From: Devosia sp. SL43
Lineage (GTDB): Bacteria; Pseudomonadota; Alphaproteobacteria; Rhizobiales; Devosiaceae
Reading direction: 5' to 3'
Length of the DNA: 44,650 nt
NCBI RefSeq assembly: GCF_021729885.1
Contig: NZ_CP063402.1
Location: forward strand, 1-44,650
A model generated the notes under the pieces. That model had not been told where the DNA came from. It worked only from the letters and a program-made list of their open reading frames with translations, and made no database searches. How positions within the stretch are numbered: position 1 is the first letter of the stretch; every line of letters starts with the position of its first letter. This document shows positions 1 through 7,553 of this stretch, piece after piece. The position numbers and the translations under genes are program-made.

Positions 1-6
1 GGCGGC

Positions 7-31
7 TGCCCAGAAACCGATATGCTGGGCA
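7..31. repeat. Inverted repeat near left end
   Basis: TGCCCAG at 7-13 is repeated as CTGGGCA at 25-31 with an 11-nt loop and is followed by three T. It could be a weak rightward terminator of a gene lying left of the window or a structural element near the phage end. The T tract is too short to decide. Confidence 0.3.
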
Positions 32-101
32 TTTGCTCTACCCGGGTGGGCTAACCTTGGCCGAAAATGGCATGAACGAAACGAGAAGGTGTCTAACCGA
101 A

Positions 102-314
102 ATGCCCGTTCGATGCGTGCACTTCATCGGCTTCCGAGGTGAGGAATACTGGAGCGCCGTGAAGGTCTTTGGCCCGCCTCATATGATCCACATGGGTTGG
201 GATCGGAGAGCGCAGCGCGATATCGGCGAGGATGACCTGGTGGTCTTTGCCGTTGGTGATGAAACCCAACCCATGAGCCTGTATAACTATCCCGATAGGA
301 AGGAGACAAGATGA
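102..314 (+). CDS. Hypothetical protein, first gene of left-end micro-operon
   Basis: This is a 70-residue protein of unknown function. I chose ATG at 102 because AGAAGG lies about 12 bases upstream; in-frame starts at 72 (ATG) and 33 (TTG) have no ribosome-binding site. The protein begins MPVRCVHFIGF and has a compact, aromatic-rich body (EEYWSAVKVFG, HMGWDRRA) with no signal peptide or membrane segment, so it is probably a small folded cytoplasmic protein. It overlaps the next gene by 4 bases (ATGA), so the two are translationally coupled. The gene points toward the late operon and away from the left end, as expected for an independently transcribed accessory gene. Confidence 0.65.
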   Translation: MPVRCVHFIGFRGEEYWSAVKVFGPPHMIHMGWDRRAQRDIGEDDLVVFAVGDETQPMSLYNYPDRKETR

Positions 315-508
315 ACCAGTGGCGCAAACTGATCCGACAGAAAGCAGCGAAGGGTGGGCGGCTCAGTCCAGAAGAGCAGCGCGGCCTCGATGAGGTGCGG
401 GGCGACGAAATCACCCGGCGGGCGATATCGCTTGAGGCGATGACCCTGCAGGACCGCATGCGGTCTATGGAAGCCGCGATCCGCAAAGCCTTCAATCTGG
501 CCCGATGA
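311..508 (+). CDS. Small hypothetical protein, second gene of micro-operon
   Basis: This is a 65-residue, highly charged and mostly helical protein (SPEEQRGLDEV, MTLQDRMRSMEAAI). A strong ribosome-binding site (AGGAAGGAG) lies just before ATG 311. The start overlaps the previous stop and the stop overlaps the next start by 4 bases, so it sits in a tightly packed four-gene unit. There is no catalytic motif and no recognised family. Its function is unknown. Confidence 0.65.
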   Translation: MNQWRKLIRQKAAKGGRLSPEEQRGLDEVRGDEITRRAISLEAMTLQDRMRSMEAAIRKAFNLAR

Positions 509-645
509 CCGAATCTCCCGAACTCATCGCCGCGCGCCTCATGGCCCCAGCCTCAACCTCTGCCCTATGGACCTATGATCAGGTACGGGCTTTAATCATC
601 GAAGCCGTAAAAGCCGGTCGGCAGACGAAACCAGGAAAGCAGTGA
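505..645 (+). CDS. Very small hypothetical protein, third gene of micro-operon
   Basis: This is a 46-residue open frame starting at ATG 505, inside the ATGA overlap with the previous gene, and ending at the TGA that overlaps the next ATG at 645. The middle (ALWTYDQVRALIIEAVKAG) could form a short helical pair like part of a helix-turn-helix, but it is too short to assign. Its support comes from perfect packing between two other genes rather than from homology. Confidence 0.5.
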   Translation: MTESPELIAARLMAPASTSALWTYDQVRALIIEAVKAGRQTKPGKQ

Positions 646-863
646 TGGCAATCGCATCTCGACGCATACACGCCATGGTATCGTCTCACCTGGAAATAAT
701 GGGCCAGGATTTCGCGGAGCTGGCAAGCGCGCTTGGCCGGACCGCAGATACCTTGAGGGCGCTCGACACCGAAGCGAAACTCACAGGCATCGACAACAGT
801 CCTGCCGTGAATCAGGCGGTCCGCGAAGCCGCTGAAGATCTGGCTCGCATCACTAAATCCTAG
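645..863 (+). CDS. Hypothetical helical protein, last gene of micro-operon
   Basis: This 72-residue protein starts at ATG 645, one base into the previous stop, with AGGAAAG about 7 bases upstream; the GTG at 642 is less likely. It is predicted to be largely alpha-helical (FAELASALGRTADTLRALD, VREAAEDLARI) without a membrane segment. Its TAG stop overlaps the stop of the leftward gene 860-1078, so the two transcription units converge tail to tail. Function is unknown. Confidence 0.6.
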   Translation: MAIASRRIHAMVSSHLEIMGQDFAELASALGRTADTLRALDTEAKLTGIDNSPAVNQAVREAAEDLARITKS

Positions 864-1078
864 ATATCGATCACATCCACCGGAGCCAGCTGGACATCAG
901 TCGGCGACGGCCATAGCCCTGCCTTCCCGCGCGGCTTCCGCAGCACGTCAACCGGCTCATGAAACCATGGGCCGGATGGATTGCAGTGACGACACTTGGT
1001 CATCAGCATAGGCTGGTTGCCGACCCTATCGAGGCTCCAGTCGAGTGAGGCGCCGCAACCTGCGCAGGGTAGGATCAT
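860..1078 (-). CDS. Small zinc-ribbon-like protein
   Basis: This 72-residue protein has two CxxC knuckles, CAGC near residue 5 and CRHC near residue 30, separated by about 22 residues as in a small zinc ribbon. The C-terminal half is proline-rich. It is the last gene of the leftward unit; its start overlaps the stop of the secreted protein gene 1075-1350 by ATGA, so the two are co-translated. Zinc binding is inferred from the cysteine spacing; the partner or target is unknown. Confidence 0.6.
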   Translation of the reverse strand: MILPCAGCGASLDWSLDRVGNQPMLMTKCRHCNPSGPWFHEPVDVLRKPRGKAGLWPSPTDVQLAPVDVIDI

Positions 1079-1350
1079 GCCCCGACTTCGTCGCCCTGAA
1101 GGTCAATCAGAACCGGGCTGCCGAACATGCACCCATCGAACTCAGGCATCATCAGCACGTTGCCGTTTTCAGCCCGGAAGATCACTAGGTTATCGATGGC
1201 CTGCGAATTGACCGGGACGACTTCGATGATCTCGGCGCCCTTCTCATTGCCGTCGATAAAATCGGCAAAGCCCGCAATCGTCAGGCATTCAGCAGAGAAC
1301 GCAGGAACACATAGGCAGGCGAAAGCGCCCGCAACCAGCAGGGTCTTCAT
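1075..1350 (-). CDS. Small exported protein with Sec signal peptide
   Basis: This 91-residue protein opens with a typical Sec signal (MKTLLVAGAFACLCVPAFSA) and probable cleavage at AFSA-EC. The mature part has two cysteines (EC and DGC) that could form a disulphide in the periplasm. An AGGACTG site precedes the ATG. It lies just downstream of the lysis cassette and is coupled to the zinc-ribbon gene. It is not an obvious spanin: there is no lipobox and no proline-rich stretch. It may be an accessory (moron-type) product acting on the cell envelope. Function is unknown. Confidence 0.65.
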   Translation of the reverse strand: MKTLLVAGAFACLCVPAFSAECLTIAGFADFIDGNEKGAEIIEVVPVNSQAIDNLVIFRAENGNVLMMPEFDGCMFGSPVLIDLQGDEVGA

Positions 1351-1395
1351 CGTCTCAGTCCTTTCGGAGAAGCCAGGATGCCGCCCGGCGCGGAT

Positions 1396-1827
1396 TCATG
1401 CCTTCCAGACGTTGAGCCCGGAATTCACCAGCCAGATCACCGCGCCGCATACCGCGGCGATGACCAGCCAGCCTATCTTGGCGGCAGTTCCGTTCACGCC
1501 CTTGCGCAGGGACCGAAGGAACATGAAGTCCCGCCTGGCGTCATCCTGGTGGTCGGCACTGTCGAGTCGCAGGCCGGCATCAGCCAACTCCTCCCGCATC
1601 GCCATCCGGAGCTGGGCCAACTGCTCCTTGGTGAATCCGTGCCCCATCTGGTCGATGAGACCGGTCAGCACGCGCGACTGCTGTTCCCGATCGTGTTCAA
1701 GCAATTCGACGCGCTTGCCGATCGACATACTTCCACGGCCAAGGTTGCCTTCACCAGACATGGGCGCTCCGGAATTCTTCTTGGGGTTGATCTTGGACGG
1801 GGCACGGCGGCGTGGTGTGGCGGTCAT
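1396..1827 (-). CDS. Tail-anchored membrane protein of the lysis cassette
   Basis: This is a 143-residue protein with a basic, disordered N-terminus, a helical coiled-coil-like middle (about residues 35-75) and one hydrophobic segment near the C-terminus (IGWLVIAAVCGAVIWLV). The single C-terminal anchor with a long cytoplasmic helix resembles small membrane proteins found beside phage holins. A holin accessory or haemolysin-XhlA-like role is possible but not shown. Its ATG overlaps the stop of the upstream holin-like gene by 4 bases, so it belongs to the same late lysis unit. Confidence 0.6.
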   Translation of the reverse strand: MTATPRRRAPSKINPKKNSGAPMSGEGNLGRGSMSIGKRVELLEHDREQQSRVLTGLIDQMGHGFTKEQLAQLRMAMREELADAGLRLDSADHQDDARRDFMFLRSLRKGVNGTAAKIGWLVIAAVCGAVIWLVNSGLNVWKA

Positions 1828-2222
1828 TTACCGAAGCGGCGGGCGGCGAAGGCTCCAGCGTCAGCAATGACGATCGCGGGAACCAACACCAGGGCCATGT
1901 CATGGATGCGAGCCGGCACGTCGATGACGACGAGCTCAAGGCCAAACCATGGGTTGATGATCTGAACGAAGTAGATCGCCGCCCACCAGCAGCCGAAGGG
2001 CAGGACGATGAGCCAGCGGCCGACCGACGTCGCGGACCAAGCACGGCCGGATTCGGCGAGCGCAATGTCTCGCGCTGCCTCGATGCGGTTGATGGTCAGA
2101 TCAGCCTCAAGCCGATCGGTGTCGTTCTTGGCGTTGAGCTTTGCCTGATAGGCCGCCAGCAGCGGGTCGGTGAATTGCTTCACGATCCCACCGCCAAGCC
2201 AGTTGAGGATGGCGCTAAGCAT
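1824..2222 (-). CDS. Putative holin-like membrane protein (3TM type)
   Basis: This 132-residue protein has an amphipathic N-terminus, a charged helical region (residues about 22-60) and two strong hydrophobic segments (VGRWLIVLPFGCWWAAIYFV and ALVLVPAIVIADAGAF). This layout is that of the 3TM/GTA-type holin proteins common in alphaproteobacterial phages. It lies between a second holin-like gene and a tail-anchored protein, next to the endolysin, which supports a role in inner-membrane permeabilisation at lysis. It overlaps the upstream stop at 2215-2222. The family assignment rests on topology and context only. Confidence 0.65.
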   Translation of the reverse strand: MLSAILNWLGGGIVKQFTDPLLAAYQAKLNAKNDTDRLEADLTINRIEAARDIALAESGRAWSATSVGRWLIVLPFGCWWAAIYFVQIINPWFGLELVVIDVPARIHDMALVLVPAIVIADAGAFAARRFGK

Positions 2223-2520
2223 GGATGGTGGCTTTCGTCTGACCGTTCTCGATGACCTTGATGGTGGAAGGGTCGTCGGTTTTCTCGATCACCTTCCGAA
2301 CCTGCACCTCAGGATCAGACGCGATGCTGGCCGGCCGCGGCCGCATCCAAATGTTGAGCAGGAATGCCGCGACCAGGAACCACCGCTGATAGCCGGGTGG
2401 AATGACAGCGAGGATCTCCGGAGAGTTCAGCACCTCCGGCAGGATGAAGGCCAAGGCGAGAACGATGTTCAGGAGATAGGTGCGCCACCGGACGATGACT
2501 TCCCAGATGCGTGGCAGCAT
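2215..2520 (-). CDS. Putative holin, two membrane segments
   Basis: This 101-residue protein has two hydrophobic segments (LLNIVLALAFILPEVL and RWFLVAAFLLNIW) joined by a short loop, then a soluble basic tail. This is a classic small-holin topology. The start is decided by the ribosome-binding site: AAGGAGG lies 7 bases before ATG 2520 but only 1 base before the ATG at 2526. The open frame extends further upstream inside the endolysin gene, but that part is a shadow. The gene directly follows the endolysin, as expected for an endolysin-holin pair. Confidence 0.7.
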   Translation of the reverse strand: MLPRIWEVIVRWRTYLLNIVLALAFILPEVLNSPEILAVIPPGYQRWFLVAAFLLNIWMRPRPASIASDPEVQVRKVIEKTDDPSTIKVIENGQTKATIHA

Positions 2521-2522
2521 GA

Positions 2523-3287
2523 TCATGCCTCCTTGGCGACTGATGCGAGGGCCTGAGCCCGTTGAGCGTTGATGATGGTGCGAATGACCAGCGGAACGAC
2601 GATCGCCGCCACGACGGCCACAATGGCCCATACGGGCAGCCAGGACAGGTCCGGCGCCTGATCTGCGCCGATACCCCCGCCAGTGCCCACAGCAGCCCCG
2701 CTGCCCTGCGCCACGGCCTTGTCACGGGCCGCCTTGGCATCCGCCTCGAGCTGGGACTTGCTGCTCACCCACGACAGGGCCTTGGCCTCGACATTAGCCA
2801 CGCGCGTCGACCATCCCCGGCCGAAGGTGTTCCAGATGGCGAGACCACGCAGGAAGCTCATGCGGCGCCCGCAGTGGCCCTTGATGACGACGCGGGGGTC
2901 AGCAGCCTTGACGGCCAAGATGGTGACGGGTCCGATGCGGCCATCAGCTTCGACGCCGACGACGCGCTGCAGTTCCTTGGCGGAACGGGACGGACCAGAG
3001 TTGACCCCATAGTCCATCGTGGAGAGATCGACGCCAGACGGCAGATCATCACCCCGAATCTTGCGCCAGTAATTGGCCTCATAGAGTTCGGCGATCTTGG
3101 CATCGCTGAGGTTCTTGATGTCGAGGGCCGGATAGGATGCCGCGGCGATCCCCTTCTTGGTCCCCTTGAGTGTACCGCTGCCGACCTTGCCGCCGGTCCA
3201 GTTTCCCGGATCCTTGGGATTGTTCGTATAGCCTCCCTCATGGACAAGCACGTCCGCTAGGCAAGCGGGGAAGTTCCCCTTGGCCAT
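2523..3287 (-). CDS. Endolysin: GH108-type muramidase with C-terminal membrane anchor
   Basis: This 254-residue protein should cleave the glycan chain of peptidoglycan. Residues about 8-90 match the glycosyl hydrolase 108 fold, with the catalytic glutamate in HEGGY (E17) followed by PKDPGNWTGG. Residues about 90-170 resemble the peptidoglycan-binding domain usually paired with GH108 (DYGVNSGP, ADGRIGP). An alanine-rich linker leads to a hydrophobic segment at about 219-239 (PVWAIVAVVAAIVVPLVI). That makes a tail-anchored rather than soluble endolysin, so release may depend on the neighbouring holins. ATG 3287 is preferred over 3299 because GGAG lies 6 bases before it. Confidence 0.88.
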   Translation of the reverse strand: MAKGNFPACLADVLVHEGGYTNNPKDPGNWTGGKVGSGTLKGTKKGIAAASYPALDIKNLSDAKIAELYEANYWRKIRGDDLPSGVDLSTMDYGVNSGPSRSAKELQRVVGVEADGRIGPVTILAVKAADPRVVIKGHCGRRMSFLRGLAIWNTFGRGWSTRVANVEAKALSWVSSKSQLEADAKAARDKAVAQGSGAAVGTGGGIGADQAPDLSWLPVWAIVAVVAAIVVPLVIRTIINAQRAQALASVAKEA

Positions 3288-3323
3288 GATAGTCTCCATT
3301 GATGTGGGGTTTGGTTGGCTGGG

Positions 3324-3377
3324 GTCTGACGTTGGAGAGGTCAGACGATTGCGCTCGCCGGCAGGATTGCTGGCGAG
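3324..3377. repeat. Two adjacent stem-loops upstream of the endolysin
   Basis: GTCTGAC at 3324-3330 pairs with GTCAGAC at 3340-3346, and CTCGCC at 3354-3359 pairs with GGCGAG at 3372-3377. They lie in the leftward leader between the exported fibre paralogue and the endolysin. Neither is followed by a T tract in the leftward direction, so they may control endolysin translation or stabilise the messenger RNA rather than terminate it. Confidence 0.4.
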
Positions 3378-3414
3378 GTGAGATGTGGATCAGAGTTTGA
3401 AGTAGTCCGGTCGG

Positions 3415-4680
3415 CTAACGCGCTTCCAGCGCTGCTATCCTGTCGTGCAGGTTGGCAAACTGAAGCGCGAGCAGTTCAGTGGCAAACCACAGTCGGTCAA
3501 AGAGATCGCCAGATAGAAGGTGGCGCTCGTACCATTCTGGCTTCGTCGGCATGCCCGGAAGAGTTGCCTCCGCCTTTAGCCACGCAACGTATTTTGCTGG
3601 GTCGCGAGGGTCGAAGCCACTATCGATCATGCCTCGGAACATGCGGGCAATCGTATGCCGACCATCCTCCGCCTGAGCATCCCAGCGAGTCACATCGACG
3701 CTTCCTGTCTCACGGAACTCCTCCATGAGCTGCAGCGCGACGAACTGCAGCCCGCCATAGTTGACAGCGGCCGTGAAGACCGGGGAAACCCTCGGACCAA
3801 CATACTCGCCCCCGGTTATTCTCAGGCCTTCAGAGTCACCCGGTAGTGCATCTATTGCCGCGCCAGCACCGTCGATCACGCCATTCTTGTGAACAAAGAA
3901 CTTTGGTCCGGTGGCCGCTCCCTTAAAGGTCACGCCCGCAAAATAGATACTGCCGAATGCTGAACCCGCAAAATACGCCGAGAAGTGCGGGACGCCCGAA
4001 ATCGTAATGACGATAGGGATGTTCGAAATTCTCGACGGCATTCCTGTGTGCCAGTGGCTTTGCCCGCCGCCGGCTATTTCGTAGTCGCCGACGGCAACAA
4101 TTTCGCCGTCCAGGCCAGTGTCGATGTGAGAATTGACGACGCTGCTAAAGATGTTTCGCTCGTGGATGATCTGAGCGCCGTGGTCTGCATGGAGGCCGTG
4201 GCCTATTTGACCCGTCGTTCCGACCTTGAAGCCACGCACGGTCATCCTGGCACCATCGCTCGCCGTGAATGCGTGGTCGTCGGCGACCGTAATCGGGCAG
4301 TTATCTGGTTGCGTCACATCTCCGGTTATTATGACGGAGCCGCCGCCTACCAATGCTGCAGGTAGGCGCACTGGCTTTGTTTGAGGCCCGCTCACATTGA
4401 TGAAGACGTCGAACCCTGACGTGTCTACCTCGCGCGCAGCATCGATGGCCGCCTGGATATTCCGGAAGGCGTCTCGCTGATCGTCGCTCAACCCAGCGTT
4501 GGTGTCTTCACCATCGGCACGGACGAAATAGACTTGGTTGTCGCGCAGTTTCTTACGCGCCTTGCCGTCCGGAATGGGCTGCTCCGCCCGTGCTGGCGTT
4601 GCTATTGCTGATAGTCCTGCTGCGGCCGAGCCTGCCACAAGCGACTGAAGCGCACGCCGTCTAGAAGGCAGGGAAGGCAA
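3415..4680 (-). CDS. Tail-fibre paralogue with twin-arginine (Tat) signal peptide
   Basis: This is a 421-residue protein starting at TTG 4680, chosen because GGAG lies 7 bases upstream and because it places the first residues on a textbook Tat signal: S6-R7-R8-R9-A10-L11, then a hydrophobic stretch (SLVAGSAAAGLSAIA) and the cleavage site ARA-EQ at about 32/33. The open frame extends upstream to 4812 but overlaps the fibre gene there. After the signal, the protein is a paralogue of residues about 185-430 and the last 75 residues of the neighbouring fibre (YFVRADG/YYVRTDG, HIDTGLDG, HWHTG, FSAYFAGSA, GFDPRDP, LPGMPTK). The virion-attachment N-terminus of the fibre is replaced by the export signal. 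Export to the periplasm or beyond is inferred; no enzymatic motif is visible. Confidence 0.75.
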   Translation of the reverse strand: MPSLPSRRRALQSLVAGSAAAGLSAIATPARAEQPIPDGKARKKLRDNQVYFVRADGEDTNAGLSDDQRDAFRNIQAAIDAAREVDTSGFDVFINVSGPQTKPVRLPAALVGGGSVIITGDVTQPDNCPITVADDHAFTASDGARMTVRGFKVGTTGQIGHGLHADHGAQIIHERNIFSSVVNSHIDTGLDGEIVAVGDYEIAGGGQSHWHTGMPSRISNIPIVITISGVPHFSAYFAGSAFGSIYFAGVTFKGAATGPKFFVHKNGVIDGAGAAIDALPGDSEGLRITGGEYVGPRVSPVFTAAVNYGGLQFVALQLMEEFRETGSVDVTRWDAQAEDGRHTIARMFRGMIDSGFDPRDPAKYVAWLKAEATLPGMPTKPEWYERHLLSGDLFDRLWFATELLALQFANLHDRIAALEAR

Positions 4681-4694
4681 GAAGCTGCTCCGGG

Positions 4695-6980
4695 TTAGCG
4701 CTCTAGCTTTACGACGCGTTCGTGCAGGTTGATTACCACAAGCGCCAGCATTTCGGTAGCCAGCCAGAGCCGTCCGAACATCTCGCCAGATGATAGCGTG
4801 TTGTGCTGCCATTCGGCCTTGGTGGGCATGCCTGGCAGCGCCTCGTCGGCCTTGAGTTTGGCGATGTACTGCACCGGGTCGCGTGGGTCGAAACCATCTT
4901 CGACCATGGCTTTGAACCGGTGAGCCAGTTCGTGGCGGCGGGGGATGCGCTGCTCGGGGATTTCGATTTCTTCGGTAACCGGCTGCTCGATTGCATCGAC
5001 GCCGTTGCCGTCTTCATCCCAGATGGGGACGAATTCGAGTACGGGCTCGTCGGTTTCAACCTGGGCAATCGTGCGCACCCATCCGCCTTCTGTCTCAGCG
5101 TACCGCGCTTCCGGCTTGATAACCTTTTGAATGACCAGACGACGCTCCTTGCGAGCCGGCTCGATCCAATCGGGAACCATGTTGTCCCAAAAGCTCGTAT
5201 CGACCTTCCCCGTGCGCAAGAAATCGCTCGCAAGCGCCATACAGGTTAGCAGTACGTTGTCGTCATAGACGCCTATCGCGTTGATCGTCCCTGCGCCCTT
5301 ATCGCCACCAGTTGCGCCAGCCATGAGGAGGCCTTGGGCAATGGTGGCGCGGGTTGCAGGCGTTCCTGCAACCATCGTGTTGAAGCGCATAGACGCATCT
5401 TCGGAGCCGTCGGTCGGGTCGAGCAGAACCGAGTTGATCTGCGCGTAAAAGGTATTGTTGCCGCCGCTGTCCTTGCCAGCGAACACCAGAACACCAAGCT
5501 CGTCACTAGCCGCCGGGGAGGCGCTCGATCGATCCAAGTTCAGGAACGGACCAGCCTGCGCGCCGCTCTCTGTTTCGCGGATGGTTATGGGCACGGCGAA
5601 AGTGCTGGTCAGCTCGAAGACGTTGGCAACGCCTCGCTCTGGAATCGTCCCGGCGTTACTTTGTAGGTCAGCCGTAGTCAGATCCCGCGCGGTTGCCGAT
5701 CCGACATATTGACCGCCAGTGTAGATGTCGCCAGCCACGTTGCCTGGCAGCGCAGTGATGGATGCTCCGGCACCCTCGAGGGTGCCGTTCTTGTGGACGT
5801 AGAACCGCTTGCCAGTCGCGGAACCGACGAACGTCACATAGGCGAAGTTGATGTAACCCGTCGCGCTGCCGGCGAAGTATGCCGAGAATGCCGGGGTTCC
5901 TGTGATCGTAATCGTGATCGGTGTATTGTAGATGACTGAAGGCACGCCGGTGTGCCAGTGGCCAACAGCCCCACCAGAGATGGCGTAATCTGCTACCGCG
6001 ACAATCATGCCATCCAGGCCAGTGTCGATGTGCATTCCGGCGCAGGTGCCAAAATCGTTGCTTCCGTGAGTCACGAAAGCGCCGTACTCCACAACAAAGC
6101 AGCGACCACTGGTTACTGTCGAAAGTTTGAACCCCTCGACATGAACCTTTGCGCCGTTCGTGGCTTTGAAGCAGTCCCCACCCGTCACTGTAATGGTGTT
6201 GCTAGAAGGGCTCCCAGTGTTGCCGACGATCGACAGCGTTGCGCCCCCGAGTAAAGGGCCGGGGATGGTTGCGCCCGCAGTGCGCGCGCCGTTCCCGACA
6301 CTGATGGTGATGTTGAAGCCGAAGTTATCGAGCTCCATCGCTGCGTCGACCGCGGCCTGAATGGTCAGAAAGGCTCCACCAGCATTGTTGACCAAGCCAG
6401 TATTTGAGTCGCTGCCGTCTGTTCTAACGTAGTAGGTCCGGGTGCCTGCCAACTTGACCCTGACGTCGTCGACACCAGCACCCCCGATCGCAGCGAGCAA
6501 CGCCGTATCGCTCAGCGTGTCCATCGCCCCAGCGCCAGTGAACCGAGGGAACAGGTCACCGCCAGTACCGTCAAGTGCAGCCATGGCCAGAAGGTTTGCA
6601 CCATCAAAGACCTCAGCGGTTCCTGGCCCCGTCATCTTGATGAGCTTGTTTCCACCTGTGCCATCGAGCGCAGCCAACGCCGCCAGATTCCCGCCGACTA
6701 GCAGCCGCTGAAAGCTGGCATAGAGCGTCAGCGCCTTAGTGACATCGGCAGCCGGCCACCAATCGTAGTCGAGCCCGGCCGCATCAGTGCCTGGGTACTC
6801 AAGCGCCCACTTCCCTGCGGTGTTGCTGGTGAACTCTTCGACACGGTATGCGGCGCCGTCCACGAGCAAGACATCCCCAGCCTCGTACTTGCTGAAGTCG
6901 GTGCCAGCCCCGGTAAAATCGACACTGCCATTGGTGACAGTAATCGTACCAGGACGATAAGGAACGAAGGGCGTTGCCAT
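4695..6980 (-). CDS. Tail fibre / tailspike protein
   Basis: This 761-residue protein is the likely receptor-binding fibre. The N-terminus (about 1-90) is the probable attachment part. Residues about 95-165 contain two imperfect copies of an ALDGTGG repeat. From about 185 a pectin-lyase-like beta-helix domain begins with YYVRTDGSDSNTG and IQAAVDAA, a signature common in phage spikes. A second beta-rich region precedes a C-terminal part (about 590-761) with helical elements (FKAMVEDGFDPRDP, LPGMPTKAEW) that may trimerise the fibre. GGAG lies 5 bases before ATG 6980. A terminator precedes the gene, so it may be transcribed by read-through. It is followed 14 bases later by its exported paralogue. 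Confidence 0.85.
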   Translation of the reverse strand: MATPFVPYRPGTITVTNGSVDFTGAGTDFSKYEAGDVLLVDGAAYRVEEFTSNTAGKWALEYPGTDAAGLDYDWWPAADVTKALTLYASFQRLLVGGNLAALAALDGTGGNKLIKMTGPGTAEVFDGANLLAMAALDGTGGDLFPRFTGAGAMDTLSDTALLAAIGGAGVDDVRVKLAGTRTYYVRTDGSDSNTGLVNNAGGAFLTIQAAVDAAMELDNFGFNITISVGNGARTAGATIPGPLLGGATLSIVGNTGSPSSNTITVTGGDCFKATNGAKVHVEGFKLSTVTSGRCFVVEYGAFVTHGSNDFGTCAGMHIDTGLDGMIVAVADYAISGGAVGHWHTGVPSVIYNTPITITITGTPAFSAYFAGSATGYINFAYVTFVGSATGKRFYVHKNGTLEGAGASITALPGNVAGDIYTGGQYVGSATARDLTTADLQSNAGTIPERGVANVFELTSTFAVPITIRETESGAQAGPFLNLDRSSASPAASDELGVLVFAGKDSGGNNTFYAQINSVLLDPTDGSEDASMRFNTMVAGTPATRATIAQGLLMAGATGGDKGAGTINAIGVYDDNVLLTCMALASDFLRTGKVDTSFWDNMVPDWIEPARKERRLVIQKVIKPEARYAETEGGWVRTIAQVETDEPVLEFVPIWDEDGNGVDAIEQPVTEEIEIPEQRIPRRHELAHRFKAMVEDGFDPRDPVQYIAKLKADEALPGMPTKAEWQHNTLSSGEMFGRLWLATEMLALVVINLHERVVKLER

Positions 6981-6995
6981 GGATGCTCCGGGCAG

Positions 6996-7017
6996 AAAAA
7001 AAGCCCGCCTAAGCGGG
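6996..7017 (-). terminator. Rho-independent terminator, leftward
   Basis: On the minus strand CCCGC pairs with GCGGG around a TTAG loop and is followed by C and seven T (7002-6996). It lies between the coiled-coil gene 7050-7250 and the fibre gene, inside the late operon, so late transcripts must read through it or restart after it. Confidence 0.75.
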
Positions 7018-7049
7018 GTGTGGGTGGGCTTGGTGGTCTGAGGGTTAAC

Positions 7050-7250
7050 CTACTCGCGTCTAGGATTCAACGGCGGCTCCAGTGCCGCCAGTTGCCCCTC
7101 CAACTCAGCCACCCTCTGCTCCAACACCAGCTTCTCCTGCTCAAGGATTTTGACCTGGTTGGGATAGAAGGATTCGAGCATGTCGACGCGCTTGCCTGCG
7201 GCACGAAGGGCGGCGATGGGGTGGATGGTCATAGTCTGGGTGTCGGTCAT
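7050..7250 (-). CDS. Small coiled-coil protein
   Basis: This is a 66-residue protein starting at ATG 7250 in an ATGA overlap with the upstream gene. The centre and end form a clear heptad coiled coil (VKILEQEKLVLEQRVAELEGQLAAL) with no membrane segment. Small coiled-coil proteins are common between tail-tip and fibre genes and often act as fibre-assembly helpers, but the role here is only inferred from position. It is the last gene before the leftward terminator at 6996-7017. Confidence 0.7.
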   Translation of the reverse strand: MTDTQTMTIHPIAALRAAGKRVDMLESFYPNQVKILEQEKLVLEQRVAELEGQLAALEPPLNPRRE

Positions 7251-7552
7251 GGTTGGCTCTCTTCGGTTATGGCCGCCATGGCTGCGGCAATGGCATCGGC
7301 ATGGCGCTGTGCCGCATCTTTGAACTGCCCGGTCGTCAGGCCATGCAGAAGCACACCCCTGTCGTCCTCCGGATCGCCACCCGTCTTGGCAAATGAGATC
7401 GCCACAGTCATCCAGCCGGGTTCGGCGCGGCGCTGAGATATCGCCCCCGCAATGGCGGCCGTAATCACATGCCCCAGCCAATCTTGGGGGTCAGGCGCAA
7501 CGTCATAGAGCGCCGACATGTCTTCATCGGAAATCGAAAGTCGCTTGCTCAT
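7247..7552 (-). CDS. Hypothetical protein of the tail-tip region
   Basis: This 101-residue protein starts at ATG 7552, with AAGG about 6 bases upstream; the longer frame to 7723 lies inside the tail-tip gene and is a shadow. It combines an acidic N-terminus (SISDEDMSALYDVAPDP) with alanine-rich helices (ITAAIAGAIS, ADAIAAAMAAI). No family was recognised. Its position between the tail-tip protein and the fibre suggests a structural or chaperone role in tail-end assembly. Confidence 0.65.
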   Translation of the reverse strand: MSKRLSISDEDMSALYDVAPDPQDWLGHVITAAIAGAISQRRAEPGWMTVAISFAKTGGDPEDDRGVLLHGLTTGQFKDAAQRHADAIAAAMAAITEESQP

Positions 7553-7553
7553 G

